A stretch of 64,000 nt of DNA from Ficedula albicollis (GCF_000247815.1 NC_021686.1:6797537-6861536), one strand, 5' to 3'. Positions 38,001-53,000 are shown, numbered from the stretch's first letter. A program made the numbers and translations. The notes: generated from the sequence alone by a model not told the origin.

Positions 38001-41000
38001 TTTAACATTACACATCTATTTACAGCAATACAGTTTACCAGGTAGGTAAGCTATTAACAACCTGATTCCAAATCCCGTAAGATTCAAAAATTAGGGTAGA
38101 ACACCACTAATTTTGAATGACTGATAAAGAAATAGCTACTTAAATTTAGTTACATTTGTCAAATCTTGCTCATTAAGTCTGTCCTGCCTATACTATCAAA
38201 GCCTAACAGTCAGCAGGGAAGAGAAGTTGACAAACAGGTAAGAAACAAAAAGCTGGTATTAAAAACTGCCTTTGCTTTTCAATTACTTCTAGAGATGGTA
38301 TTTCAAACATACTTGTTATCTTCAAAGTCATGCATAGCAGGGTGAGAACAAGAAGATGAGTTATCCTTGTTCCTTTTGCTTATTATTCTGGGCTTGTGAT
38401 CAAAACATTTCTGGAATATAAAAACAAGTAATTTTACAGTATATATTTTAGACAATTAAAAATATACCATACCTTAAAGATTTTAACAGATACTTCTTTT
38501 AGTCTCTAATCTAAAGGCAGCCAGATAATTACTGAAAATCTGTTTCCAAAGTTACAAAACAGTCATGTAAGAACCAAAGCATTTCTTTCCACACAGTTTT
38601 AATTATCTATTACCATTTTTATTGTGTTACAAGAAATAAAGCAGCACCTCACAAAGAAACATAAATAATCCGTGGTATTCTTGAAGAAGTTGGGACACGG
38701 TCAAGTTGATCTTTCCAGGTCCTCCAAAAAGAGCTTCTCTGCTGAAGGCTCCCTTGCGCTCCAGGGTCCACACATCGATCTCCTCTTGGCAATAGGCAAA
38801 GGTGCAATGGCCTGGGTACCTGCATTCCTCCTCAGCAGCCACATCTCAAAGGACAGCATCCAACAGGACATTGCTGTTACACAACTTGTTTTGGAAATTC
38901 ATTTTAAAACTTCCACTATATCTATTCCAAATACTTTTAATGAAGAAATTACAGAGATCTGCTGTAAATTTGTTACTTAAATCTAACCAGAAGCAAAATC
39001 TTATGCTAAACGACTTGGTGAAAATGCAAAACTCCTCAAAACAGCTAATGCACACTTCCATCAACTGATCTAGGGCAACAATACAGAGAACCCAGCTCAA
39101 ATAACGCTGCTCATTAATCCACAAGTCATGTTGTTTACATCGTAAGTAGAGGTTCATATTACAAAAGTCTAACAAAAGTGCTTCTTTGTTGCTGTTTTTA
39201 ACAGTAATCATCCAAACACAAAATTATTCCTGATGAAGAACTGTACAGTGTACAGAAGCACACTGCCTGTCCTCTAAATAATCACAATATGGCTCTCCTT
39301 ACAGCTTTGAAATTAAAAATAAACAACCCAGAACTTCCTTCTCCACCTCCCATAAGAATAAATAAAAATTCCTTCTATTCTTCACTATGGAAAAGCTAAA
39401 TTGCATTACTTTGAGTGTAGGCATTACCATTTTACTCTCTGTAACACCTACCTTTACATATATGATATGGTCCCACATACTGTGTCTTTGTTGGTCTTGG
39501 ACGTATTTTTTTCCATGATTTATCTTCAGAGTTTTTTATTCTGCCAATTAAAATATCCTTCTTACATTTATGTTCTAAATTGGGATGGTATGCGTAATCC
39601 AATAATTTAGGACCTGAAACAATCACAGAAAATTGCTTGTATTTGCATAAATTGCATCAAACATGAACATGTCCTTACACAGACTGGCACAGAAACCCAA
39701 AAGGAGAAGTACACAAACAAGCTGTATAGAATTCCTACTTGCGCCAGCAGCTCTGAAGAACCAAAAGTCATTAACCACCATGTTAAGCAAGATTTAAAAA
39801 AAAAACCAAAAACCAACAAATACTTATAAAAGGCAGTCTCAGCAAGAAAAAACTCACAAGTTATTTTATATTTGGGGAGGGATGCTGTGTTACAACCTTT
39901 AGGTTGCTTTGGGTCAGCAAATTGCTGCGTTTTTTCAAATTCCAAATCCATTCTAGTTTAAAATTTCTTATCTCATGTTAAGCAAGATTTAAAAAAAAAA
40001 AACAAAAACCAACAAATACTTATAAAAGGCAGTCTCAGCAAGAAAAAACTCACAAGTTATTTTATATTTGGGGAGGGATGCTGTGTTACAACCTTTAGGT
40101 TGCTTTGGGTCAGCAAATTGCTGCGTTTTTTCAAATTCCAAATCCATTCTAGTTTAAAATTTCTTATCTATAGAAAGTCAATGCAGGTGAATTCCAGTGA
40201 TCAGTAAATAGCTCTCTTAATCTTCAACATTTATTTTATTAGAAGAGATACTATGTTCAGAGACAAAACAACACTCGATAAGAAGTTCACACGTGCCAGA
40301 AAGATAAATGTCAATCCCAGAACTTTGTGATTTTGGGGAAAAAAAAATACGCCTAGCTTCAAACTCTGTCTTCAGGATGGTACTAAGTGAAGACATCAGG
40401 GAGAGCATCTGAAGATGAGCAATGTCCAGTGAATTTTCCTATTCACAAGACTGAAAAACAAGAGCGTGACCCAGTTTTCTCTGGACTTGATGACGATGAA
40501 ACAGTGTAATTTCAAAAGGCAGTAAAAGCAGGAGACACTTAAAGACTTTGATAGAGATGGAGAGAAACAGAGGAAGTAGATGCATTGACACAAAAAGTGA
40601 AGCTAGGAACATGCTAAGTACTCTCACCAATATGTTATAGCTCCAGCTTCAGCAAAACATGTTCTATGGTTTTTCAAACTTCCCTTTGTGGATTATTTTA
40701 GTAAAAATAATTTTAAACTAGCATAGAAGTTCTAAGGATACAATAATCATTCCCTAAAGGTCTCTATATGATTCTTTATTAGTATATCAATATCAATACC
40801 AATGATACCTGTAACTTTAAACACAATGCTTATTTTTAAGATTAGTTTTAATAGAAGCTGCTGCCTTTAGAATATGGCTCTGTTTAACAGCAACAGCCCA
40901 GGTGTAAAAGATTAGTTATATTAATGACCAATACTGGTTAAGCTCCTTTAAGTCAATACAGTGGAGTTAATTATTACTAAGGTTTGGAAGCCTTGTGATT

Positions 41001-44000
41001 ATGATTTAGAATTAGTTTGAAAGAACAATAAAACAGATGGGATGTGAAGGTTACCAGGTACTTTGAACTGCAGTTCAATTCCCCATGGCCAATCAGAGAG
41101 AGTATTGCAAGTTTTATTTAGTCTTGAGTAAAGGTGTCATTCTTCACAGTACCCTGGGGTTTGGGAGGAAAGCGGATACAGAATGTGAATGACCTTACAC
41201 ACAGGGAAAGCGTGTGGTGATTTGTGCTGGGTTTAGAAACCAAGAATCTATTAGAACAAGAAATAAAGACAAGAGGAAAGAAGATAAAATAGTGGTTGAA
41301 ATATTTCACCAATCATAAGATCGTGCTACATCTGTAAAGAACAAGACAGGATTAACATGGTTTAGAAGCCAATGGTGTTAAATTATGAACATGAAGATTT
41401 TTAATTTAAAAAAAAAAACAACAAACCAACCTCATCAAGTCAAATAGCTCCTTACCTTTTTTGACAAAACATAACTGGCAGGCCTGTCTTAGCTCATGTG
41501 TGCCTTCCAGTGGGTTTCTTCCCACCAGTGCCGGAGATACAGGTATATTAGCAGTTGTACTGCTAAAAACATTGGAAAAGTCATTTCTAGCTTGGCCTGC
41601 AATTCCCATGTAATTTTCGGACCCAAACAAACTACTAGGTCCATTTATCTGTTGAAAGAAAGTGTATTTTACTTGATACATAGAACTTATTTATCTACAA
41701 TTAAAATTTAACCTACTGTAATTTTTCTTGAAAACCATGGACATGGAGATTTTACAGAGGCCACATACACAGCACAAACTAAGCCTAAAAACAAGAGCCA
41801 ACCAGGTATACAGCAGCCTCTGTCAGGCTCCCTCCTGGCTCCTGAGGATGCAATCTCTTCATGCCACCTCTCCCACTGCAATCAATGCCAGCAGTGTGAC
41901 TGAAAATGCACAGCACGACTGCAATACAGAGAGCAGACAGATCCCCAGACACACAGTAGCATCTGCTCTGTTCCTGTACTAGGACAGCTCTTCAGGATGC
42001 CTAGTGCTTGGTACTCAGATCATAAGAGATTTAGATTGGTTATTTTACAATTAAACCGTGTTTTACAGCAAGTTACTCAAAATGAAATAATGGTTGTGAC
42101 ATTAATTCAAAATTTGCATACATAAAACAACCTCCATAAACTTTTTATTTTGTTACTGTCCCTGTGAGTCCCACAACCAGAACCCACTTTTAATGGCAGA
42201 AGTGCTATTTTTTAAAAAACGGAAACTTCAGCTGTAAAAACTGAGATCTGTGTAAAGCCTCCAAGGTGCTAACATTTGAACTGATGTGAACAAAACCATG
42301 AAAAATACATACAAACAATGGGGAATTATTGCTGTTAAGTGCTGGTGTTCCATCTCTAGAAGCTGAACTTGAGACATCTAAAGGAATAAAAAGGTATTTT
42401 AATTAAATGAGTTCCCCAGAAAATCCCATGCAAAAAATAATTTATCATTCCTGAGAAGTATCAGAGGTTTGGATTCTTTGACAACCACCAAAGTTTTTTT
42501 GTTGCTTTTTTTAAATTATGTAAAAGCCCCTTGTAAACATCTGGGCTAAAAGTTATTATGCAATCATCTTCAAAATATACACCTGGTTACCACCAGCAGT
42601 ACTGACAGATACTGAAGACAGATTCACAGGCAGAAACAACATGAAAATACTTGTGCAGTACAAAAAGGGCAGGAGAATAAACAATATCTGACTATGAAAA
42701 AATGAGGAGATGAAAGAGGGGTAAGAGGATTCTTCAATTTTTGATTTTATTTTGTAATTCTGGCTTTGTTCTGAAGACAGCATAGTCCTGTAACACTGGT
42801 AATTAAAGATAAAACTCAATTTTATCTTTTGTAGTTAGTTATTTGTATCTTGCTATTTCACATAACTGATTTCACTACATAATTATAGTCTGTGCAGTTT
42901 GAATCCAAGCATGTAATACTGGTACCTTTACAGAGTACACAGTTACATTATCCTTTTAGAATTCTTGTTTATTGTCAATTCATGACAAATGGTTTAAGCT
43001 GTAAGAACAAGTTTTTTTGAAAAAAAGTGTGAGGAAATAGTGTTTCTTCTTTAAACTTACTCACCTGACACAAATAAATTCGCATAATAGATACAGAAAA
43101 ATTACACAGAGGGATCTTGGAGCATGCTTATGCAGATCCCAAGGAAAGAAAAGCTTTATCTATGAACTCTTGTATACAACCAACACTCAAAACCTATTAG
43201 CAAAGTTCAAATGTCATGTGTTAAATATAACTAATAGTTGTGAAAACGAATTTGCTAAGAAGGAAGGCCACTTGGCTCATGCACAACTCTCATCATCATA
43301 AAAGGTTAAATTATAAGACTCATTTCTTACCTCTTTTTGGGTCACTGATTGAAAAGGTGCTTAATGGTGAACAAAAGTTTTCCAGTGAAGAAGCCAAAGG
43401 CTGTGAAAAGATTTCTGAAAGAGAAGCTGAAGGAACAAATCCTGCAGTAACTGGTAGTGTCCCCAACAAAGAGGCAGAGAAAGGTACACTAGGAGCTACA
43501 CTCCCTGCAGGAATAGGTCCTCTGGCTCCTGTAGTTTGCTGGAAAAAAAAAATTAAAAAGAATGTTTAGACCAAGTAAGAAAGGCCTCAAGAATGTAATC
43601 TGCCACAGTATTTCTTTTAGTCATGTTTCTGCGAAGTTTTTACAAATCTACTGAAAAACATCAATGACAGATAACACCACAGTCCTGCACAGAGCTGCAG
43701 TAACCAAACCCTAAACAATGCCCCAGGTGCAAGGCACTATCCACTGATCAAACACTTTAAAGGTTCCGTTACCAGACACTTACTAAGTTAGTAAGAGATT
43801 TGGATTTTTAAACTTACTCACCTGACACAAATAAATTTGCATAATAGATACAGAAAAACTACACAGAGGGATCTTGGAGCATGCTTATGCAGATCCCAAG
43901 GAAAGAAAAGCTTTATCTATGAACTCTTGTATACAACCAACACTCAAAACCTATTAGCAAAGTTCAAATGTCATGTGTTAAATATAACTAATAGTTGTGA

Positions 44001-47000
44001 AAACGAATTTGCTAAGAAGGAAGGCCACTTGGCTCATGCACAACTCTCATCATCATAAAAGGTTAAATTATAAGACTCATTTCTTACCTCTTTTTGGGTC
44101 ACTGATTGAAAAGGTGCTTAATGGTGAACAAAAGTTTTCCAGTGAAGAAGCCAAAGGCTGTGAAAAGATTTCTGAAAGAGAAGCTGAAGGAACAAATCCT
44201 GCAGTAACTGGTAGTGTCCCCAACAAAGAGGCAGAGAAAGGTACACTAGGAGCTACACTCCCTGCAGGAATAGGTCCTCTGGCTCCTGTAGTTTGCTGGA
44301 AAAAAAAAATTAAAAAGAATGTTTAGACCAAGTAAGAAAGGCCTCAAGAATGTAATCTGCCACAGTATTTCTTTTAGTCATGTTTCTGCGAAGTTTTTAC
44401 AAATCTACTGAAAAACATCAATGACAGATAACACCACAGTCCTGCACAGAGCTGCAGTAACCAAACCCTAAACAATGCCCCAGGTGCAAGGCACTATCCA
44501 CTGATCAAACACTTTAAAGGTTCCGTTACCAGACATTTACTAAGTTAGTAAGAGATTTGGATTTTTTTATCCATCGGATCATAGCCAAATTTTCAAATTA
44601 TGTTAAAAACAAAGATACCAGGCAAGAGTAGAAAGAGTCAGATATCAGCAGTATTTGTTTCTCAATAAAGAGAATGTAATTCAAAATGCAGCACAGCAAA
44701 GACATATGAGTTGGCTTTGAGGTAAATCCTGCGATCCAATCAAATGATAACACATTCTGCAAAGGCCAGGTCACATTCCTTCCTCTCATGAAACATCACA
44801 TATCCTTCTGTACACTTTTGTTAAGGGCATACCAAGTGGGAGAGCTTCCCCTCCCTTCTTCCTGCCACCCCGATGAGTTCCCTCCTTGTCTGGATGTTGA
44901 GTGAGCAGGTCTGCACAGAGTCTGCCCAATGGGAAACTCCATGTCCCCCCAGTTACCAGTCTGCAATTCACTCAGAGGAGCTGTACAGCTCACTCAATTC
45001 TGCACTCCACCAGACTGCAGTCTCTCTTGCAAGACTGCATTTCCTCCTGGCTTTCATTATGGCAAACATCCTAGGAGCTCCTAAAAATAATTACTTTCTC
45101 TATTTCTGACATATTTTCTAAAATATAAAGTGCATAAAATAGAAAAATAGAAACCCAAGCATTTTTGATTTAAAGATTTGCAACTGTAAATCAGAGTTGA
45201 ATGAGGAATTAAAATCATAACTAACTGAAGAACTGACTATGCCACAGCCTCATTTAACACTGCAATACTAATGCAATACAAAATAAATATCCCAAATGAC
45301 TGGCAGGGCCAGGGCAGGGACTCAGTAACCTTTGAGACATGTCTGCTCACCAACCAGAGCTCTCATTTTGACCAACAACTGCAGAACTCTGGAGGCTTCA
45401 CAGTCTGCTCTAGGTCTGGCATAATGGTGTAAGTAGGAACAACACTTCATAGAACTAAATTTCTCTAAAATCCCTTTTAAAAATGCAAAAAGTCAGACTC
45501 ACAATGGTCTATTTCTGTTCAGCCAGTGTGTGGATCTGGACAAAATTCTGACTGCAGAGATACCAGTGAGCATCCTAGAAGGCCACAGCTCAAGTACTAC
45601 TCTGCTGCAAAGCTTTTTGGTTATGTTTAACTATAGTTTCTACAGCTAGATGGTGAACATTCCAACACACTGTTTATGTTCTAAGAGGGTTTATTTGCAC
45701 AAAAAAAAGCCAAAAAAAACACACTAGCCCAGACTTCAAACATCCAATTCACTTTTCACTTCCTGTAAGTAGCATTGGGAGTAGCATAACAGTATTTCTT
45801 TCCGAAGTTGTAATAGTCATGCTATCTTTACAGCCACATTTACAAGAATCTGAACCTAAAAAAACCCACAATCAACCTGACTATGCCCAAAGACAGCTCA
45901 ATGTAACTAGAAAAACTAACACAAACTTCACCACTAGCCCACCTGAAAAATATATGAGATCCCATTCATAAAGAATCTTTCAAGAACGGAAACAGACAAA
46001 AGTCTTACCATTACACTTTCATCTGGATCAGGCACAGAATCAAGTAACTCATCAAGTTCCTCTCCAATAATTATATCTCCATCTCCACAATCTAAACATG
46101 CTTCTGGCATAGAGAAAGAAATATTCCCTCCATTTGCCAGCACTGTAGAAGGCAAAGGAACCTTTTCCATCTGAAGAGGCATAACAGTAGGTAAAGGTGG
46201 TACAGGTACTGGCGACACTTTAGACACTTCAGAAACAAAGTTTGATGAAGAAGCAGCAGAAACCATCTCTTGTTTCTGGTCAGATAAATCTGAAATAAGT
46301 AAGATGGGAATGACTGGAACCTTTGTTCAAAGATCTGAGTAGTACTTGCATAACTTTCACCCTGACAACAAGGAGGGTGAGGGGAGTGAAGAAATGTGAA
46401 GAATGTTTAAGCAAAAACAAATTATATGTTTTCAGCTTCCATCAGATTCCAAATGATGTGTATCTTCATCTCAATGTTTATTTATTACTCAAGCTAAAAG
46501 AGACTGAAAAAGTTACAGACCTGACACTTTACTAAATCTTTGGCATATTCTCCTCTCCCTATTTTTCAAGCTAAAGAGGACAGTATGGAAACAATCACTA
46601 CAGAGAGTTACAATCATATCAAGCTGAGGAGGCCAAAGTGAAATCTGCTCAGCCACTTAAACATGCAGTTTTAGAGATAAACAGATCAGACTTTTACTCC
46701 AGTACTTTTAAATGACCAGATGAATTTTCTTCTGAATTTTTCAAATACAATGAGATATGTATGGCATCTCTAGCTCCCTAACATTAGTAATGTAACACAA
46801 GACTCACCTAACTCAATATCTTCTACAGAAGAATTCTGTAAATGAGAAAAAAATACCTCTCAGCCACAAGAGCCATTAAAAATTTTCAAATACATATTTA
46901 CAGACAAAGAAGGTAAGCCCTCTCAAATTCAGGTTTTATAAAATCTCAGATTTACAAAGTCTAATGTAATGTAAAGGTCAAATATTTTTTTAGATAAAGC

Positions 47001-50000
47001 ATCCATTTGCAGACTGAAATCCACTCATGGTATCACTAAAAATTTGCAACCAACCAACCAAAGTGAGAGCAACACTTCAGGGAACAAAAGGGTCTAAATT
47101 ATATCTTAAATGAGCTGGTCTTACATTTCCTCATTGCTTTACAACTAAATTGTCAATATTCCTGTGAAAGAAGCCTGTAAGATAAACTCCTGTTCACTAC
47201 TGCTATTCAGACAGATTACAAAAGAGTAAGATAAATATAAGTACAGCTGCTAATGAAGATCTAATTTGGACAAATGCATATAAGTAAAAGGGATTTTATC
47301 CCAGCACCTTTCATTGTGATAAATGTCAATTAAATAAAATAAAAAATAAACCCTCTTAACTTTGCTCTTGCCTCAGGACATGAAAAATAAATATATGCAT
47401 TGCACTGGACTTAATCTTTTAGCTAACATTTATTGAACAAAGATAACTTGAATAATAATCTCATGTCCTAATCTGCCATATGTATACAGCAAAACTGAAC
47501 ATAACAGAACGCTAAAGTCCCAAATAACAGCCTCTAATATAAAATGTCAATTGCATCACTGTCCCTTTATCATTATGAAATTATGAAACAATTATTCCCT
47601 GCAGTTTACAGTCGGCTTGCACTTGGAACATGTAAAACCTTACCTGAGTTGATACATCACTAGAAACTGAATTTGAGGAAGGTGGCTACAAAGAAAAGAT
47701 ACTTTCATTAAATATAAATTTGATATCAGAAGAGGAAAAGCTTAACATAAAACATTAAAATAAAATCTTACCTTTGCTCTAACATATGCTTTCCTTATTT
47801 TTAACCCTAGTTTTTGAGCTAGCTCTTGGGTTAGCTTAATCACACTTTCATCCTAAAAGACATAAATAAAATTTTATCATTTACATGTACTGTCATCAAG
47901 CAAAGACATCTGTTTATATTTCAGTCTGCATTCTGCAAGATCCCTATATGCAGCATGTCTCAAAATGCAGCTTTACTCTTTCAAAAACACTGAACTGAAA
48001 CCTGTATCTGAAAATACAGCTACCCTCAAGCAAAAACTATCTTGACAGAAAACGGACAGTATCCTCCTCCTCCTCCTTTTATCTGGATTCAAAATAACAT
48101 AAAGGCTTTCCAAAACCAGAGAAATTCAGAGAAATGGTTTTGGGTTTTTTTTTTGTGAGTGGGATTTTTTTGCGTGTCAGCATTTTTTGCTTGAGGAGGG
48201 CATTTGTTCTTTATGGGGAGGGGTTTATTTTGTTATTTTGCTTCTACACAGATTGTGGGCCATACTCCTGATATGAGCTACTACATGACACTGATGAATA
48301 TTTAATGAGCACTCTGTATTTCAGGAGGCATTGCATCTGTCTTGGGTTGCAATGCAGGATATAACCAGAGGTATGTATTCTATGATCATCTGTTGAAACC
48401 AGGTGGGGCAGTGATCTTGATCTTTTCCACAACTCATCCTTCCTTCAGGGAAGTATCTTCTGTTAATGGGCCATTGAGTCCCACTGCATGACTGATAAAA
48501 TTGCATCATCCCATTGGGAGATGCTCCAGCCAGAGGGAGAAGCCAAGCATTTCCTACCTAGATAAAATCTGAGATTTGAAACATCAGAGCAGCCTTTTTT
48601 CCACTGGATTCCCAGAGGATGACCAGGCCCATCTTCATCATCACTGGACCTTCAGAGGAAACTGCACCTTCTACAGGAGCACTGCTTCAATTGAACCACA
48701 TCTGCCACTGCAGGAGGATCCAGCTACCATTTAATGGGACTGCTGTCAACACCCTGACTGACTGACAGGGTATCAGGTTGTATTCTGACTCTGTCAGTGT
48801 TTTGGTTTTTTTTTGTATTACTGTATTTTCATTTTAACTTTCCTAGTAAAAGAACTGTTATTCCTATTCAAAATTCTTTGCCTGAGAGCTTCTTAATTTC
48901 AAAATTACAATAATTTGGAGGGAGGGGGTTTGCATTTTCCATTTCAAGAGAGGCTCCTGCCTTCCTTAACAAACACCTATCTTTCAAACCATGACAGCAC
49001 CATCATGCAAGTAGAATTAAAAATGCCATTGTATTTCCCTCTGTCCTACAGTTATAACTACCCATTTAAATAATTTTAAGATTTAGTATTCAGATCACGT
49101 CCTACAGCTAGAAAAAGCTATTTATAAAACTTACATAAAGGCATGCAATGCAGGATATAACCAGAGGTATGTATTCTATGATCATCTGTTGAAACCAGGT
49201 GGGGCAGTGATCTTGATCTTTTCCACAACTCATCCTTCCTTCAGGGAAGTATCTTCTGTTAATGGGCCATTGAGTCCCACTGCATGACTGATAAAATTGC
49301 ATCATCCCATTGGGAGATGCTCCAGCCAGAGGGAGAAGCCAAGCATTTCCTACCTAGATAAAATCTGAGATTTGAAACATCAGAGCAGCCTTTTTTCCAC
49401 TGGATTCCCAGAGGATGACCAGGCCCATCTTCATCATCACTGGACCTTCAGAGGAAACTGCACCTTCTACAGGAGCACTGCTTCAATTGAACCACATCTG
49501 CCACTGCAGGAGGATCCAGCTACCATTTAATGGGACTGCTGTCAACACCCTGACTGACTGACAGGGTATCAGGTTGTATTCTGACTCTGTCAGTGTTTTG
49601 GTTTTTTTTTGTATTACTGTATTTTCATTTTAACTTTCCTAGTAAAAGAACTGTTATTCCTATTCAAAATTCTTTGCCTGAGAGCTTCTTAATTTCAAAA
49701 TTACAATAATTTGGAGGGAGGGGGTTTGCATTTTCCATTTCAAGAGAGGCTCCTGCCTTCCTTAACAAACACCTATCTTTCAAACCATGACAGCATCATC
49801 ATGCAAGTAGAATTAAAAATGCCATTGTATTTCCCTCTGTCCTACAGTTATAACTACCCATTTAAATAATTTTAAGATTTAGTATTCAGATCACGTCCTA
49901 CAGCTAGAAAAAGCTATTTATAAAACTTACATAAAGGCACATTAACCTTAAGCAAAAACATTCAGATCTGGAGGTGCAAAGTGAGGATCCAAAGTCCAAA

Positions 50001-53000
50001 GTTACACATTCAGATGAACTGTTTATGACTTTGGAAACACAACTGAAACTTTCTCTCTATCAAGAGAAAAACCTATATCCAACACTTTGTCTAGTGTCTC
50101 ACTGTAGTTTTGATGCAGCAGGGTGAATATGCAGCAAGTCAGTATTTTATCCTGTGATCAGTCTATTTTGAGCAAAGCATGTCAAGATTCCATCAGCATG
50201 TAACTTCAAATCAGGAATGCATTTCTGAAGTGAAATTTCTTAATCATCCTCACTCACAGAATTTTAGTTTGCATTATGAAGGGTCCCAGGGAACCAAATT
50301 GGGTTTGGATGTAACTAAAGCCCTGCAAGAATGCACTTGACACACTCCAGCTCTTAAAAAACCCAAGCAAATAAAAAACCACAACCCAACCACACAAACA
50401 ATCATGGAAAGCTGATCCTCAGGACCAGCATTTCAGTCTACAGATCACCTCCTACATCACACAGTGCCTGCAAACACAGACTAAGCCCAAGATTCAGGGT
50501 GCACAGCAAGTGAATTACAGCGAGGACAATGCACTGGTAGCAATGGCTAAAATGCAATTATCAAATTAATAAATGTACATTATAATTATGGTGGGGTTCT
50601 CTTCACATCATAGAGAATTTTAAACAACTAATTTAGTGGTTCTAGTGCTTATTGCAAATTTTCATGGGCACTTGACCCCTGCTGCATTTCTTAACACAAC
50701 AAACTGAGCTTGAGGACTGTAATCTCTGCATTCAGTCTACAATTCCACAAGAAAAAAAAATGCCTAGAGGAATAAAAAATATTTTATTTAATTAAAAAAT
50801 CCCAAACCAGAAGAAACAATCTTGGTCTTGAAGTAAGTGTTTGTCTCAAAACTTTAAAAATAATCACCAATATAAAATTTACCCACCTGTGGCACAGCAA
50901 GAGAACATTTTGCTACAGCATCATAAGCCTTCTTATAGCTTCCCAGCTCATTTAAAGCTTTTGCTTTGCGATAGAGAGCTCTGAAATTGTTTTCATTCAA
51001 TCTTAATGCTACCTCACAGTCCTCTAGAACTTTTTCATGCAATCCCTAGGAGGAGAAAAAAGAAAAAAAGCCACAAATCAGAACTATTATCATGGAAATA
51101 GTGAATTTGAACTGTATTAACAAAGGTATTGAAGCACTATCAAACATTCACCAAGGCCACAGCACAGTGCATTTTTAAGTTTTGCTAAGTCACCAAATTA
51201 GGCAACTAAAACCAAGCAGGGCCATCATTATGTAAAATCCAGTAACAGTCACAAAGAAAAGGTGGCTCTTTCACAAGAGAAAAAGAGAAAGCAGCCAACT
51301 CAGTGCAGTCAGCAATGTAAAAGGATAACAACACTGTTCCATCAAATTTCAAGCCTAGTATGATTCTCTTATGTTAATTCTAGTATTAGCAACTAAAATA
51401 CCTCAATTATACATGTAAAAAGCTTTTAAAGAACGTGCCAAAGTGATGATTTGAAACACATCAATCCTCAAACTGCCATCAAGAGCTTTTCACTCACTAG
51501 ACTTTGTGTCTTCATACCCTGTTCAAATCCTGTTCTGGAGAAATCCTGGTTTAAACAGAAGCTTACCATATTTGAAAAACACGCGATCCTGTTCACGTGC
51601 AGCTTCTCTAGAACATCATCAGAAACATGGATTTCTTCTGAATTAGCATAATCAGCTATGTTTATAGCTTCAGTATAATGACTCAGTGATCCTCTCCAAT
51701 CCCCTTCTCGATACACATCATTTCCTTCATGAAAAAGATTTCTAACAAGATCTCGTATAAATAACTGCAACAAAGAAAAGAAAAACTCATCAACAACACT
51801 TGCTTGTTTATCTCCCATACTTCCAAGGAAAATTTTAAATAGAGAATTTATACTTATAACTCCACAGAATTGGAGTGAAATGTAAGACTTTTGTCTACAT
51901 TAGTGTTTTTCCTCTGACATTTTTCCAAGATGATCTCAAAGATGTATATATATGCTCCATATAGCCTTTCAGCAAGCAGCAGCCATAGCAACTGACAAAG
52001 CAGAAGAACACAAAAGCTGCTTTGCAAAAAGGTTTTTTCATCAAAATGTGAATGACAGCATTTTCATCTAATATGTTCTCAAATCCAATGAAACCACCTA
52101 CCACTGGAAAAGGAACTAAAAAGACAAGTCTGAAAATACAAGCCAAAATTATACAAAATCATAAACATACAGAAACAAAATATGTTCTGAAGGTTTCTGT
52201 GACTGAAGTCCTTTCATCTTATTTTTGCTGTGTGACTCTGAGCTTTACTCAGAATAGTGCATTGTTTTATTCAATTTATTCCCCCAAATTTATACACAAT
52301 TTCAGTAGAAAAAGACTTCATATCAACTTCTGTATGAGTAAATTCAGAATACCCAAATATCTGAATATCTGTATCATAATGTCAATAATTGTCCAGTTCC
52401 AATATTGAGACTTTTTAAATTACTATTCATATTATATAATCACCTAAGTGACGACTAAAATCAAGATTAACTATAATAATATAGGTCCATTCATAAACCC
52501 TTCAGGAAAATAAAGTCATTTCATTACCTCATATTGTTCTTGCGTCCCTGGATAGGGCAAAGTGGATCTAGAAAAGAAAAAATCATAAGCTTCACTTTTC
52601 ATACAGGTTACTTAAAAGATAATCACGCTGAGGAATGCTTGTTCTTAGTAAAGGCAGCCTTGCTTCTGCAACAGGCAAATCTCTGAATTTTACCCACAGC
52701 CTGCACTTAACAGGGAAAAGTGTTGTAGATGAGTTTTGATTAAAAACTGAACTTTCTTATTACTAATAGCTAACTCTCTTTTGAAGTTACATGGTCAATC
52801 TGAACTCTGTTGTTCAAAATGTATTAAGATTTTGAATACTTTGACAGTTTTAGACATCACTGTTCTTTGTTTAAAAGCAATTTCCTTCCTCTCCTACCCT
52901 GTGCAGAACCATGTTATAGATGAGGAGAACTGCAATCTTCTAGTAAGTACTATAAAATGACACATTTTCTGTCAAAAACCCACATAATTTTAATTAAGTA

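Larger units (their letters stand above)
43051..44564. repeat. 757-bp tandem duplication containing a coding exon
   Basis: 43051-43807 is repeated head to tail at 43808-44564. By eye only three substitutions separate the copies (near 43081, 43101 and 43788, relative to +757); all are in intron sequence. The exon and both of its splice sites are identical in the two copies. Confidence 0.95.

Noticed and set aside
38672..39211. Overlapping open frames of 88-121 codons on both strands
   Set aside because: They are shadows of ZC3H7A exon 13 and adjacent intron; no splice or homology support.
43240..44326. Two identical 109-codon plus-strand open frames
   Set aside because: They are antisense to the two copies of ZC3H7A exon 9; the minus strand is the coding one.
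49144..49792. A second independent LTR insertion
   Set aside because: It lacks the first 10 bases and shares breakpoint and flanks with the first, so it is part of the tandem duplication.
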